Source of the DNA: Sisyra terminalis
Taxonomy: Eukaryota; Arthropoda; Insecta; Neuroptera; Sisyridae
Assembly: GCA_958496175.1 (NCBI GenBank)
Contig: OY292280.1
Location: 806,001-870,000, forward strand
Reading direction: 5' to 3'
Length of the DNA: 64,000 nt
A model generated the notes under the pieces. It saw nothing but the letters and a program-made list of their open reading frames with translations, was not told the origin of the DNA and made no database searches. Positions within the stretch are counted from its first letter, which is position 1; every line of letters begins with the position of its first letter. A program made the position numbers and the translations under genes. Shown piece by piece: positions 11,401 to 23,000 of the stretch.

Positions 11401-14093
11401 AACGTTTCAGTGAAATTTCACTATGATAATATGCGTCGTGTTTCTCGACAAAAAATGGATTTTTATTTTGCACCACTTCATAAGACACCATTTTCTATCG
11501 GATTAGCGTTACCACAAGGATATGGGAACATGTGGATTAAAGTTGGGGATGAGTTACGCAAAAATTTACATATGGGTGTCGATATCACTCAGTTCTTCCA
11601 GGGGGACAACTGGAAAGTTCATCCTGACTGGTAAAATAAATTATAAGAAGTATTCTAAGTGAAACTGATAACTTTTGAACTCAACTTCTTTTGTGAATTT
11701 TGGTAAATTTTTATATTAATCGAGTTACAGTATTAGTTTCAGTTGTTGTAGTAGTAGAAGTGGCAATTTTTAATATTCTTTGAAAATCTTCTCTCCGATT
11801 TACTCGCATCCTTCATTTATGTTTAGAGTGGTCGTACTCTTTCTAGATTAGAATCCTAGAAGGTCCTAGAATATTTTTTTAATGTAAGAAAAATTGGAAA
11901 TAAAAAATGGAGACATTTGAAAATTGACATTTCTTTTTATCAAAAACTTTACTTACTTTGAGTCAAAAATGGTCGATTTCATTTGAAATATCTTGTCACG
12001 ATGTCACGTGAAATATTTTCAGGGTCTATTGTAAGTATCACTACATTGAAGGACATGAATTCAATACTTCCGAAGATGAGCTCATTCATTTTTTGCACAA
12101 AATGTCCGATTTACCCAACTGGAAATGGTCGGAACAGTATGAAGCTGATCCAATTCTAGATGACATCGAATGGGGACCCAACGGAACCTTAGCTGAATCA
12201 AGAGAGTGTAACTGGAATAACTGTGAACTTTAGCATTTTATTAACTGACCAATATTCCAGTTAATTGCGGAAGAAAAACTTTGGCTGATGATGATTACTA
12301 CTGTAATCGAGAACTGGTTATGCGTTTGGTATTCGATGCAAAAGTTACCGATTCCTTCACGGATTGGACTTTTACGAGAAGAGCTAGAGAAGAACTATTT
12401 CAGACCTACAATGTAACTTTAAGATTTGTATCAACAATGAGTGGACTCACTCGGTGGCAATATGTTCGGATGGAAGACGAAGCTTTGACAAATCAGTAAG
12501 TAATGTTAGTTTAAAAGAGCACACTATTACCTTGTAATTTTTTTGAAGAGAGTTTGGAGATTTTCACTCGAAGGCTATCGACGAAACCTGGTACAAAAGT
12601 GCAGTACTTCAACATGACATCGATAGTGAATCGTTCGTTTTCTCAGTCCCCATGGATACAACTAGCGAAGAAAATATTCTTGTTACTGCCAGTCATGCAA
12701 TTTTCCCCCGAGATGGTGGAAACGAGGCTCCAGGTTCAGTCGTTGGGTATCAATTTCACCATACAGAAATGTACAATCGCTTCATGGAAATAACTAGCAA
12801 AGTCAAAGTAAGTGGCTCATCAAAAACAATTCATCGACTTATTGTAAAATTATAAAAATCTACAGTGCAACAACTGCATTGAACCTTGTTCAGCTGAAGA
12901 AATCGACTGCTACGTAATCGACAGTTCTGGATATATTATTTTGTCAGAAACTGCAAACGATACTGGAAAATTTTTCGGTGAAATTGACGGAGCAATCATG
13001 GAAACAATGCTGAATTTAAATGTGTTCCAGAAAATCACTGTTTATGATTTCCAAGCACTATGTTTCTTCAAAGTAGTGATTAGCAATTCTGCCATGACCC
13101 TTCTAAAAGTCAGTCTTTCATTTCTTTTACTAAAATTCTTATATGAAATTATTTAAAAAAAAAAACTAACAATTTTAGCCTATTGAGTATGTCAAGTGGA
13201 TGTTCAATTGGTTTTTGGGCAAAGTAATTTGGGTTTTAATGGAAACTAATCTATACCAGTTATGGGATGCCAATTGGATCTGGGCGGAACCCTACAACGA
13301 AGAAGCCGCAGGTATGTCTTGAAAAACTGTTTTGTTTCCAGAGAAAATTTATCTTTGTCTCTACTAGCTTATGCTGAGGAATTGTGCAGTAAAGGTCCCA
13401 GTGAACGTAAAGCAAAAAAAGCCAAAAAACTACGAAAAGGACAAAGTCAAGAAGAAGAAGACTTCTTTAATCGAGTCCGAGATCCGGTTTGTGAGACCAA
13501 ATCTCGTTCTTGTGACAAGCAATCAGATTTATACATTCTACAACAAGATCGCTTAATTAAAGGGGAAGGATTTGATGGGGAAGTTCCAAGAACTTGTTCA
13601 AGGTATTTTTGAAAAATTTGAGTTTAATAAAAATGAGAACATTCTTTTTTTCAGACCGTTTTACATCAAACGAATTCCGCACACTAATTTATTATTAGTC
13701 GTAGTTAAAACTATGTATCCGACTTGTTACTTAAAATTAAGCTCATCCCCTCAAAATATTTTATACGACAATGAAACTCAACCTCCATGTCACAAGTTGC
13801 AGTTGAATTATTTACCACGTAGACGACTATCCGGGTGTTACACAGAACATCCTTTGGTAAGTAGTTAGTTCTACTGGATGTTCCAGGACTCAAATATCCA
13901 GGAATCATTTATCTGAATTTTCTGGACTCCAATTGGATTTCAATGTTTTACAGCAAGATTTCTGATTTTTATTTTGTTTTGCTTTCAGGAACAGGAAATC
14001 GAAACATGTGGCTTAGCTTCTATCCAATCCTCATCCATGTTTTTAACGTTTTGTATTTTATTTATTTATTGGTTTACAAACAATTTTCTGTAA
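8486..14093 (+). CDS. Voltage-gated calcium channel alpha-2/delta subunit
   Basis: Seventeen exons fit in phase (1202 residues): 8486-8574, 8627-8708, 8774-8884, 9499-9748, 9937-10439, 10491-10844, 10901-11071, 11123-11197, 11254-11630, 12023-12207, 12261-12495, 12549-12807, 12866-13108, 13179-13311, 13368-13602, 13655-13856, 13989-14093. The N-terminus is a signal peptide. The VWA_N region ([20 protein letters not shown]) is followed by a von Willebrand A domain with an intact MIDAS motif DNSGS in [13 protein letters not shown], then a Cache-type region ([20 protein letters not shown]) and Cys-rich delta parts. The C-terminus is a hydrophobic segment fit for membrane or GPI attachment. The protein is extracellular and promotes surface traffic of Cav channels at synapses. 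Family: Drosophila straightjacket and paralogues; I cannot say which. The 10440 donor (GTGGAA) is weak but required by phase. The intron 8885-9498 shows nothing. AATAAA lies near 14110. Confidence 0.93.
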
Positions 14094-15039
14094 CACTTAT
14101 TTCAACATTAATAAAATAATTTGACACATTTAATTTTTGAATTATTAAAATCCTTCTTTATGTTTTTATGGCAAAGCTTCTGAGCTTTAATTCTTAAGAA
14201 ACAACCAGTATAGATCTACTTTTCTTCGTGGAAATATGCATGTTTTGAAAATATGTCTAACAGAATATTGTAAAGGAAAAAGCATCTTCAAACGTGGCCT
14301 AATTCAACAGGATTCACATTCTGGGAAGAAACAGGTTCATATAGCATAATATATGTTTCAAAAGGAAAATTGGAGAAAGTTAGGAAAAAAGGAAGAAGAA
14401 GATCTCATTTTCTCGATTTCATGTTCAACTTAATATTTTTTGTTTATAATATTCCCTATTACAAGATGGTTGTGACGATGTGGAAATCGTAGAAAGAAAA
14501 GGTGAGAAAATTGGGTGCTAAGATGAATCGAATGTGGAAGGAGCATAGGAGTACAACGATGGTGCACGGGGAGTGGATTACATTGATAAATTTGGATGCT
14601 ACATCCGTGATAATATTATTTCATTGTATTATTTCTTATTGCAATTAGTCTTCTTATTGCTTACTATTGTTAGATTTGTGTCGAAAGTTTATCTAGTGAC
14701 GTCTCTATCTCCGTCTTCCGAATACCGAACAAACTTTTCCTGACTCATCGCACAAAATCAAAAACTCCCATTATTTATTTGACACAGTGCCTACAAATAG
14801 TTGGAACCAACGACCATTTAACGTCAATGATTCTACAAATCAATGTTTACTATTGTCTTCTCATGCACAATTGTCATATAAATATTCCTTTAACTCCTTC
14901 TTCCAGTGTTCCAATTTTCGACAACATCTTTCAGATCACGGATATCCATGCTTTTTTTTCCTGTTCTCACATTAGCCTCCGTCTTCTTTTTTGCTTAAGC
15001 CCTTTCATTTTTCCTACGATAAAATCTAATGTAGGCTTA
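14094..15039. other. Intergenic stretch without recognisable genes
   Basis: Apart from the calcium channel gene's poly(A) signal near 14110, I see only AT-rich sequence and short chance frames. Confidence 0.5.
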
Positions 15040-15195
15040 CTGGTGGCCGAGTGGTCAAGATGACCGCTCCAAAACTGGTAGGTTTTAGGTTCGATCCTCG
15101 TATCGTGCAAATTTTCGGTGTTTCTTGACTATGGATTTTTATTACTAAAGACCTTAGTAATTATAAAGCGATAGATAGTAATTAAAAAAACCAGT
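15040..15195 (+). repeat. tRNA-derived repeat (SINE or tRNA pseudogene)
   Basis: GGTGGCCGAGTGGTC is a near-consensus RNA polymerase III A box / D arm as in Leu or Ser tRNAs, and GGTTCGATCCTCG about 50 bases later is a near-consensus B box / T arm. The part between cannot be folded into a proper anticodon arm and there is no paired acceptor stem, so it is not a working tRNA. An unrelated body and an A-rich end (about 15182-15193) follow, as in tRNA-derived SINEs. No target duplication was found. Confidence 0.5.
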
Positions 15196-16540
15196 GCGAA
15201 CCAATTTCTTTTCAGAATGTGATCTACCTAATAAGTTTTTCTTCTTATCGTCAAATCGAGAGCTACATATAGCAATATATCTTCTAATTTTTTTTGCTTA
15301 TTTTCCCATTAACTTTAGCTAATAAAGAACTAGTCGATATTCGTGATTTCGTTTGTGCAACACATTCCTTTAAACTTCATCCCTCAGGAATGAAAATTAA
15401 ATCGTGGTGTATTAAGAAGTTTGCTTTTAAAGTAGGTATTGCTATTAAAACTTTAGTTCTAGTTTTCTCGGTTTACTTAAAAGAGGTACTTCATTCATCC
15501 TGGATTTTTTCGTAAAAATTCAAACTTCTACACTTAATCTACATGGTTGATTATAGAAATCAAAGATGGGGAAAGCATATTAATGGGTTCATGTACGGCC
15601 CATGTTTGATTTTTTATCTTTTTTTTGATATCAGCTTTTCTATCACTTATTTTTCTATCAACCTAGTTAGAATGCATCAACCTATTGTTACGAATATTCC
15701 AAAAGATCATTAGGGACAATTTAAAACAATTAAATTTAAACTATCCCTTTTTAATAGGAATATTAAAACAAATGAGAACAATTTATCATTAAATTTGTAA
15801 CTAAGCAGTGGAATTTTTGAAGGTCAATCAGAAATGGTGAAATAAATGATAACTTTTACCATTGTCAATGGTCTCAAAATGGTCTTAAAAGGTTATTTTA
15901 TAGCTGGAGTGGTACTAGTGTAAAGAAAATGGCCACTTTAAGTAGATGACCAACGTAATATGGCATATATTTTTTGTTACTGTTCCCCCATGTTGATTTT
16001 GCGTCTTGTTTTTAGCGGAATGTTGGGATCCTCGTTTAGATAATTTATTTTTTTGCGAAGCGAAATGTTTTCATTTTGTTTAAATTTAGCGATGTTTTTT
16101 GTTGAACCGAAATAGCTGCGAAAGAGGAAATTTGCTTGAAAGATAAAAATAAATAAATAATAATATAATGGTAATAAAATTTGGCAATGAAGTTGGAGAA
16201 ATGAAAATGCGTAGTATTGGATGGCGCAACGAGAAAAACGAAAAAAAAAAAAAAGAACGCATAACCAGGATTGAATGGAAATTTTTGGTGCGTGCGAAAT
16301 ATATAGAGGACTCGGCCGAGTAAATTTGGAGGAAAAGAGATTGTTTTTTGTCCCATGCGGAATGGATGGATGGATGGATGGATAGATGGATAGATGGGAA
16401 TGGGTCCCGAATGGGTGTTGTGGGGAGAATCTCAAGGTCTGGCTGTATTCTGCTGCATTCGATAAGTGATTTTCGTATTTGTACGAAAATATATTTATAT
16501 CCGGATGAGTGGAGCTCGAAAGATGAGCGTCGAGTGGAAG
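15196..16540. other. Intergenic sequence with a GGAT/AGAT microsatellite
   Basis: At about 16361-16396 GGAT is repeated several times and grades into GATA/GGAT variants. The remainder is AT-rich with no supported gene. Open frames on the minus strand at 15977-16435 are low-complexity translations. Confidence 0.6.
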
Positions 16541-17045
16541 AGAATGGATTCGGGACGGAGTGGATCTCTCTCTTTCGTTCTACATAGTGATTGAGGATGA
16601 CGTCGATCGATGTGGCTTCTGGCGTGGATATTTCGATCTATGGGCTGCAGGCATGTGGATCGGCGATCAGATTCGGCCAAACGACGTCGGGCGTCGAGTC
16701 GAGTGGCGACGACGGGCGCCGCGGAGACTCAAACACCAGAACGATTATAGCTTAGCTAGTGCTAAAAAGTAGGCCGATTCGTAACAAGGCATGTGAGCAT
16801 CGAAACGATACTAAATCCGCCGTGAAAACAACTCAAATTCCACACTTGCTAAACACTGTTTTCATTCTGCAAACCAACTAATCACCAGAAGAAAACCACC
16901 AACTTTCATTACCCCCAAACGAAATCCCAGCGATTTAGTGCTTAACTAGTGACTTTACAGATCACCTCAATAACCCAAGTGACTCACAAATTGAGTGATT
17001 AGTGACCGAAATATGTGTGTTTCAAATTAAGTCACCGCTACCAAA
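16541..17045 (+). promoter_or_regulatory. CpG-rich leader of the coiled-coil gene
   Basis: Base composition rises sharply (GTCGAGTCGAGTGGCGACGA and GGGCGCCGCGGAG around 16690-16730) and ends at the ATG at 17046. This fits a core promoter and 5' UTR. No TATA box is evident, so the exact start is unknown. Confidence 0.4.
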
Positions 17046-20000
17046 ATGCACCATTTGTATCCATCAGTGAAGGGAGATCCTCTTTGTCCGTTGGGATTTC
17101 ATCCCCAAGTCAGATGGCCGACACGATGCAAACGATGCTTTCGGTAAGTGACTGATCCAACCCCCGAAACTCAAGCACAATTAACAATCAATCCTCTCAA
17201 GGGACTACAAAGAGCATGGAGGTCGAAAAAAAGACGATTCCCCATTACGTCGGGATGATGTAACCATTTCTTCCCCCAGCTTATCTACATGGAACTCAAC
17301 TTCGTCCCGGTAATAAAAAAATCAATCACCTCAAAATTTTTACAAGATGAAACTCACATGAGGCTTCCATAAAACCAATCTCTCCAAAAATTAGTATCAT
17401 CACCTGTGTTTCACAAAGGCAACGATATACCACCCCTTGATTAAATAATTCCATTTAAGATAACTTATTTTCTGAGAAAACAGAACCACATTACTGAGTA
17501 CTATACTGCGTACTCTAAATAGTTTTCAGTAGTAAAAGGGGATGATATTATGTAAATTATTCATTGACAAGAGCGATTATTTGTACGAAATGAGTACTCA
17601 TTTTCTAAAACAATTAATCAACTACCCAATATTAATTATTTCAATAAATTCCAATCAATTTCTGTCGAAAAAAAATATTTTCCACAAGGATACACATGTT
17701 AACATTCAGGGTCAAAAAACCGTAACTGAAATGAACCAAAAGAGTACAAAAAGGATTTTTTTTAAAATTTAACATCTAATTTATCAAAGTAACACAAATT
17801 TGTTAAAACCCCAATTTTCTACTATCTATTTTAATTCAAAATGATCAAATTTTGGAATAGAAGATGTTTGGTTTTCTTAGTTTTCCGACCCTTACATGAA
17901 GATAAAATTGGTTAACAACTTTGTAGTGTAGAAAGAATAATAAGAATTCGGCGGAAGTTTAAAACAAAAATTAAAACAATTTTATCGATTTGATTAGAAA
18001 TCGTGACGATGTTAGTAGTGGAGGTGTAGATTCTTCACGAAGTTGGGCGTCAAGTACAAGTTTATCGACAGGTAAGGATGAAAGCTCACAAGAAACAGAT
18101 TCAGGAGACCGTTTTGGAAAGACTCCAGCATCTTGGACTTCGACCCCAGATCTAGCAAACCTCAGTAATAGTTCACAAGCAAGTGTAGTCACATATAACT
18201 TAACTCTTCCGCGACGAAGACCACAACTCAATGACACCGGTCAAGGTACCTACTAGTAGGTTCATTGGATTTTCAACCGTTGACTTTGTCTTTTTACTTC
18301 AGATAGTGTAACTTTAAAAAAACCGGACACTACTATCAAAAAAGGGGATAGTTTAGCAGAACGAGTGAAAAAGTTACAGGCTAAAACAGCGACGGCTAAA
18401 TCGGAAACTTCGACAAACACAACACCAGTGGCGACGCCTAAAACATCGTCGATTTTAGCGTCTCGGAGATTGAAGATTGAAGAAAAGAATAAAGAAGAAA
18501 CCAATAACAAGCATGATGTCCAGTTTTTGATTCAAGTCAAGTCGAAAACGAATCAGAATCGTCCAGGATCCAGTGTTCGTCGCAGTGTTATCGACGAAAA
18601 AGACCATGATCGAGATGATATAAGTATTGCAGATACTGACACAACAGACACAACATTGGTTCGTTTGTGCTAAAAGCAGTAAACATCAAGACTATGAAAA
18701 ACTTTCTTTCAACAGGTTGGCGTCGACAATGATCTGCTAGAACAAATCGAAAGTCTCAAACAAGAACTGGAAACTGTCAAAACCCGATGTGAACGAGCTG
18801 AACGCGAAAAGAGTGATATTCTACTGCGAAGACTTGCTTCCTATGAAACTGCCCCCAACAAAACAACAGCTGGAGAAGTTCTCAAACTACAACAAAAAGT
18901 CAACGAACTTCTAACAACTTCAGAAGATTTGGCCGATGACAAAAAAAGCCTTAGTCTGCGCGTTAAGGAGCTTGAAGAAGAACTAGAAAATCGTCCTACT
19001 GCCGCTGAAGCCAAACGCATTTCTGATGAACTGCAAGCCAAACTTACTGCCGCTGAAACATTATGTGAAGAGTTGATGGACGAAAACGAAGACATGAAAA
19101 AAGAGCTCCGGGAAATGGAGGAGGAAATCGAGGAGATGCAAGACAATTTCCGGGAAGATCAAGCCAACGAGTATACGTCACTGAAAAAAGAACTGGAACA
19201 AACTTCGAAGAACTGTCGAATTCTTTCGTTCAAGCTACGCAAAGCTGAGCGAAAAGCTGAAGAGTTAGAAACAGCAAAACAAGAAGTCGAACAAAAACTA
19301 CAAGATGTCGCCGGATCAAACACTCTAAACTATGTAGAACAAATCAAACATTTGGAATATGAGTTGAAAGTCGCTAATGAGGTATCTCTACGTTTGCAAA
19401 AAGAACTAGAAGAATCGAATTCACAACTGGCGAAAGCCGAGGGAAAATCGACCACCAAAAAGAAACTGGGAGTTATCGGGAAATCCGCTTCGGAGGAAGG
19501 GGTAAAGATTCGCCTAAAGAAGCTTGAAAACGCTTGGAATGTTAACTTTTTTTGATTTCAGCAAAAAGTTTCTCGAGCATCTTTAACACGAGGTGGTTCT
19601 CAGGAAGATCCCGTTCAGTTGTTGCGTGATCTCCAAGATTCCTTGGAACGAGAGGCCGACTTACGAGAACAACTCCGTTTTGCCGAAGAAGAGGTAAGTC
19701 TTTCGTGTAAAACAGTTCAAACTTTATTTTCTAGTTATGCTTTTTGACAATTTCATGCAACTAATTATTGATTTATATGTGGAATTGTTTGAAAAAAATA
19801 TCAGTTGCGTCGTCAACGGAAATCAAACAGGCTGAAAGGATCCCCGCGCCAATCAACCGATGGGGAAATATCCTTAAAACGTTCCTCCCCGTTGGTCCTT
19901 TCACCACAGGCATCCACTGAGAATATCTCAACCGATCCAATTCCAGAGAAATCCTCTCAGATTCCCAACATGGACATGCTCCCTCCAGACGTTTTAGAAA

Positions 20001-23000
20001 TGTTACAGCACTTCTTAACTGCTGATAATATAAATAAGATTAAGTTGATGACCCAGTCTGATCAATCAGAAACGAAGAGTACTTTAGAAGAATCGACCCA
20101 AACAAGTGAAATGAAACGGAGAAATTTTGCACAGCAAGTTAAAGTTTTAACGTCAGAATTGTCTGTTCAAACTGAGGGTGTAAGCTATGAAGAAGCCTCA
20201 GTTCAGGTGTCTGATATTGAAAAACCAAAGGGGAGAAAGTCAGCTTGTACTCAAACAGTGGTTAAGTTGCAACATCGATATTCACAAACGAAGAAACTTC
20301 AGCCAAAAACCAAATCAGGATCCAGTCAAACGGATGAGCCCCAATTGAAACAAGTTGAAGATTCCAGCAGTAGCGTGCAAGCACTACCGTTTTCTGTTCC
20401 GTTGCCATTCATGTCATCGATGCGCCAAATGCAATTTTCCTTGTCATCTATTTATCCTCCGCCAGGTCAACTATCCTCGTCGATGGGATCACTTCTGGCG
20501 CCTTTAGGTACTGAAACACTTGACACTGATTTTTAAAATTGACAATTCGTTACAGGCACAAAATTTACGAAGAAAATCATCTCGAATTGAAGACGATAAC
20601 GAATCGTTGGTGCTCCAGCTCAAGAAAATGGCTACAAAGGCCAGAAGTACGTTTCAGCTAGAAATTTTTTATAGATTTGATCATTTGGTGTTTTCTTTTT
20701 CTGTTCATTTTCGCTTTTGAAATTGTCTCGACATTTGCATGGTATTTGTACTGAAAAGTATTTTGTTTTTCATATTCCATCTGAATCACGCGCCTGTTCA
20801 ACGTGGTTGCTTTCTCAAAATCAAAATTCAATTCTAACAATTCATTTTCCATTCTATTTCTGATCTGAAGCCATTTTCTAGAGTTCTGTGAACGTAGATC
20901 GAAATACGAGAGAGAGTTCAAAACGAAAACAACTTTCCCCAGTAATCATTCAGTAACTATACAGTTTACTAGAAGTGTGAAAAACTCAACAGTTTTCTAG
21001 AAACAAAACTAATATGACACAATGTTTTCTAAGCTTCTAAAATCTAAAGCCTTCACCAAACTGTCTAAAAAGCGTTTCAGTAGTTATAATTGAGTAAACT
21101 GTACAGTTTTTAAGCGAAAATAGTTTTCATATTTAAATTTTCCTCGTATTGACGTATTTGCGATAATTTCCTTCGAAATGTAGCAAAAACTCACATATTC
21201 CAGGTCGAAAATTAAGTCCAACTCCAAGTCATCTAAGTCCTGAATCATCCGTTGATAAGGACGAAGGGATTTCAGACATTGAAGACCCGAATGAACTGCG
21301 TCTACTCTTGGAGCTAAACGAACAAGTATACGTATAGAAAAATAACACAAATCCAGCAAATCAATGTAATTCTTTCCAGGAAGCTGGAGTTTTACGACGA
21401 AAAGTCGAGGATCTGGAAGCGGAAAACGATATGATGAACAAGAAACTCAAGGATATGCAAGAAAAACTGTCAAGTAAAACTGTGAATAAGTCAACGCCTG
21501 TGAATCAAACTACAAATGGAAAAGTATCAGTGATCGATGAACAGAAAACTAAAGTGACCTAATGGTAAGTGATCACCATTTCAGACTATGCTCATTCATG
21601 TTGATTTCAGGTTCTTGAAGATGAAATTTCTGAGCTGAGAAAAAAAATGATCGAAAAGGATCGGGACTATGAACGGCTCAACTCCGAACTAACTCTAATA
21701 CAGAAACAGAAAGCAAAAGGAACCATTTCTAAGGCTAAGTTAGTACCTATATTAGTATCACTTTATTAAAATTATATGGTTCTATGTTGAAACGTAAAGT
21801 CAACATACTATTACAAAACTGATACCAACCAAAAAATATTTCAGGTCATTAGATTCTGATCAGCAAGCCGTTGATCTAAAGAGACAGCTAGAAGTGATTG
21901 AACAAGAAGCAAACATTTTACATGGAAAAGTAAAAAGTTTGGAAACTGAAAACGAAAAACTAATGTCGGAAAATAAGCGTTTACAACTAATAAGCGGAAC
22001 AAAGAAAGTTTCATTAGATAAATCGTCAAACACTTACATCGACAAAATTGCTGCCCTGGAAACTGAACTTTCCGAAACTAAAGAGAAACTGAAAACTCTG
22101 GAAAGTCAAGGACCACCAAAAGGTGGATTTTTAAGCAAGGATTCCGATACAAAGAAACTAAAAGAGGAAATGGAAAAATTGAAGGAACAATTGAAGAAGG
22201 TTACTGTTTATTAAAAAAGCATTCATGTATTTTGAAACTATTTTCTTTTAGATGGAAAGTGAAAAGAAAACGCTAACAGATAAGTTGAATGATTTGAAAA
22301 ATGAAGCGTTCCAAGTAAAACCACGGACGCCTAAAAAGCCAACTGACATCACTACCAAATTACAGATGAAGAAAATGGTTCTTGATCTAGAAAATGAAAT
22401 AGGTATATTTCCTTTCATTGTCCCCTTCCCACAGATTAAGTTTTCCAATTTGAAGGTCTAGAGTATAAAAGTTTGTGTATAGGTTCCTATGAAGAAGCTT
22501 CAGACACGAGATTCTGCTTAGTATCCTATACTAATATGAGTGGTCTAGAGCAATGTTTCTTGGGCCTTTTGGTGTTGGAACCCAGCTATATTTTTTTTCC
22601 CTTTACTTATTCAAATACTTTTCCAATTCAGCTTCTTTCACTTCTTGTACAGTAGGGTATCCGTTATTTCCCAAATTGATTTTTTTACAGCGATCGCCCC
22701 CTGAAATGTTGAATAACTTTTAATGGCGTGATTTAATCCAAAATTCATAAGAGACCTTTTTTGTAGAGCGTTAAATTTTATGTCAGAATAATTTAATCTT
22801 AAATCTTTTCATTCATTTGTTTCTGAGAAAAAAATTAAAAGTAAAAAGTCAAATAATGCTATGTTATTTAAATGGTAAAAGTAACATGATGCCGGCACGG
22901 TTTAACCAGTAAATTAAGAGCTTAATTGTGTTGGATAAATTTTTTGTTTGTATCTTAAACTAAAAATTCAGGGGGCGATCGCTGTAAAAAAATCAATTTG

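Noticed and set aside
15040..15112. Functional tRNA gene
   Set aside because: A and B boxes are present, but the acceptor stem and anticodon arm cannot be formed.
15977..16435. 152-codon minus-strand frame
   Set aside because: Translation of the GGAT microsatellite and AT-rich DNA; low-complexity Phe/Ser/Ile text.
19502..19555. Extension of the coiled-coil exon to the stop at 19555
   Set aside because: It would leave a 20-base intron if the GTTAAC donor were used; the GTAAAG donor at 19502 gives a normal 60-base intron in phase.
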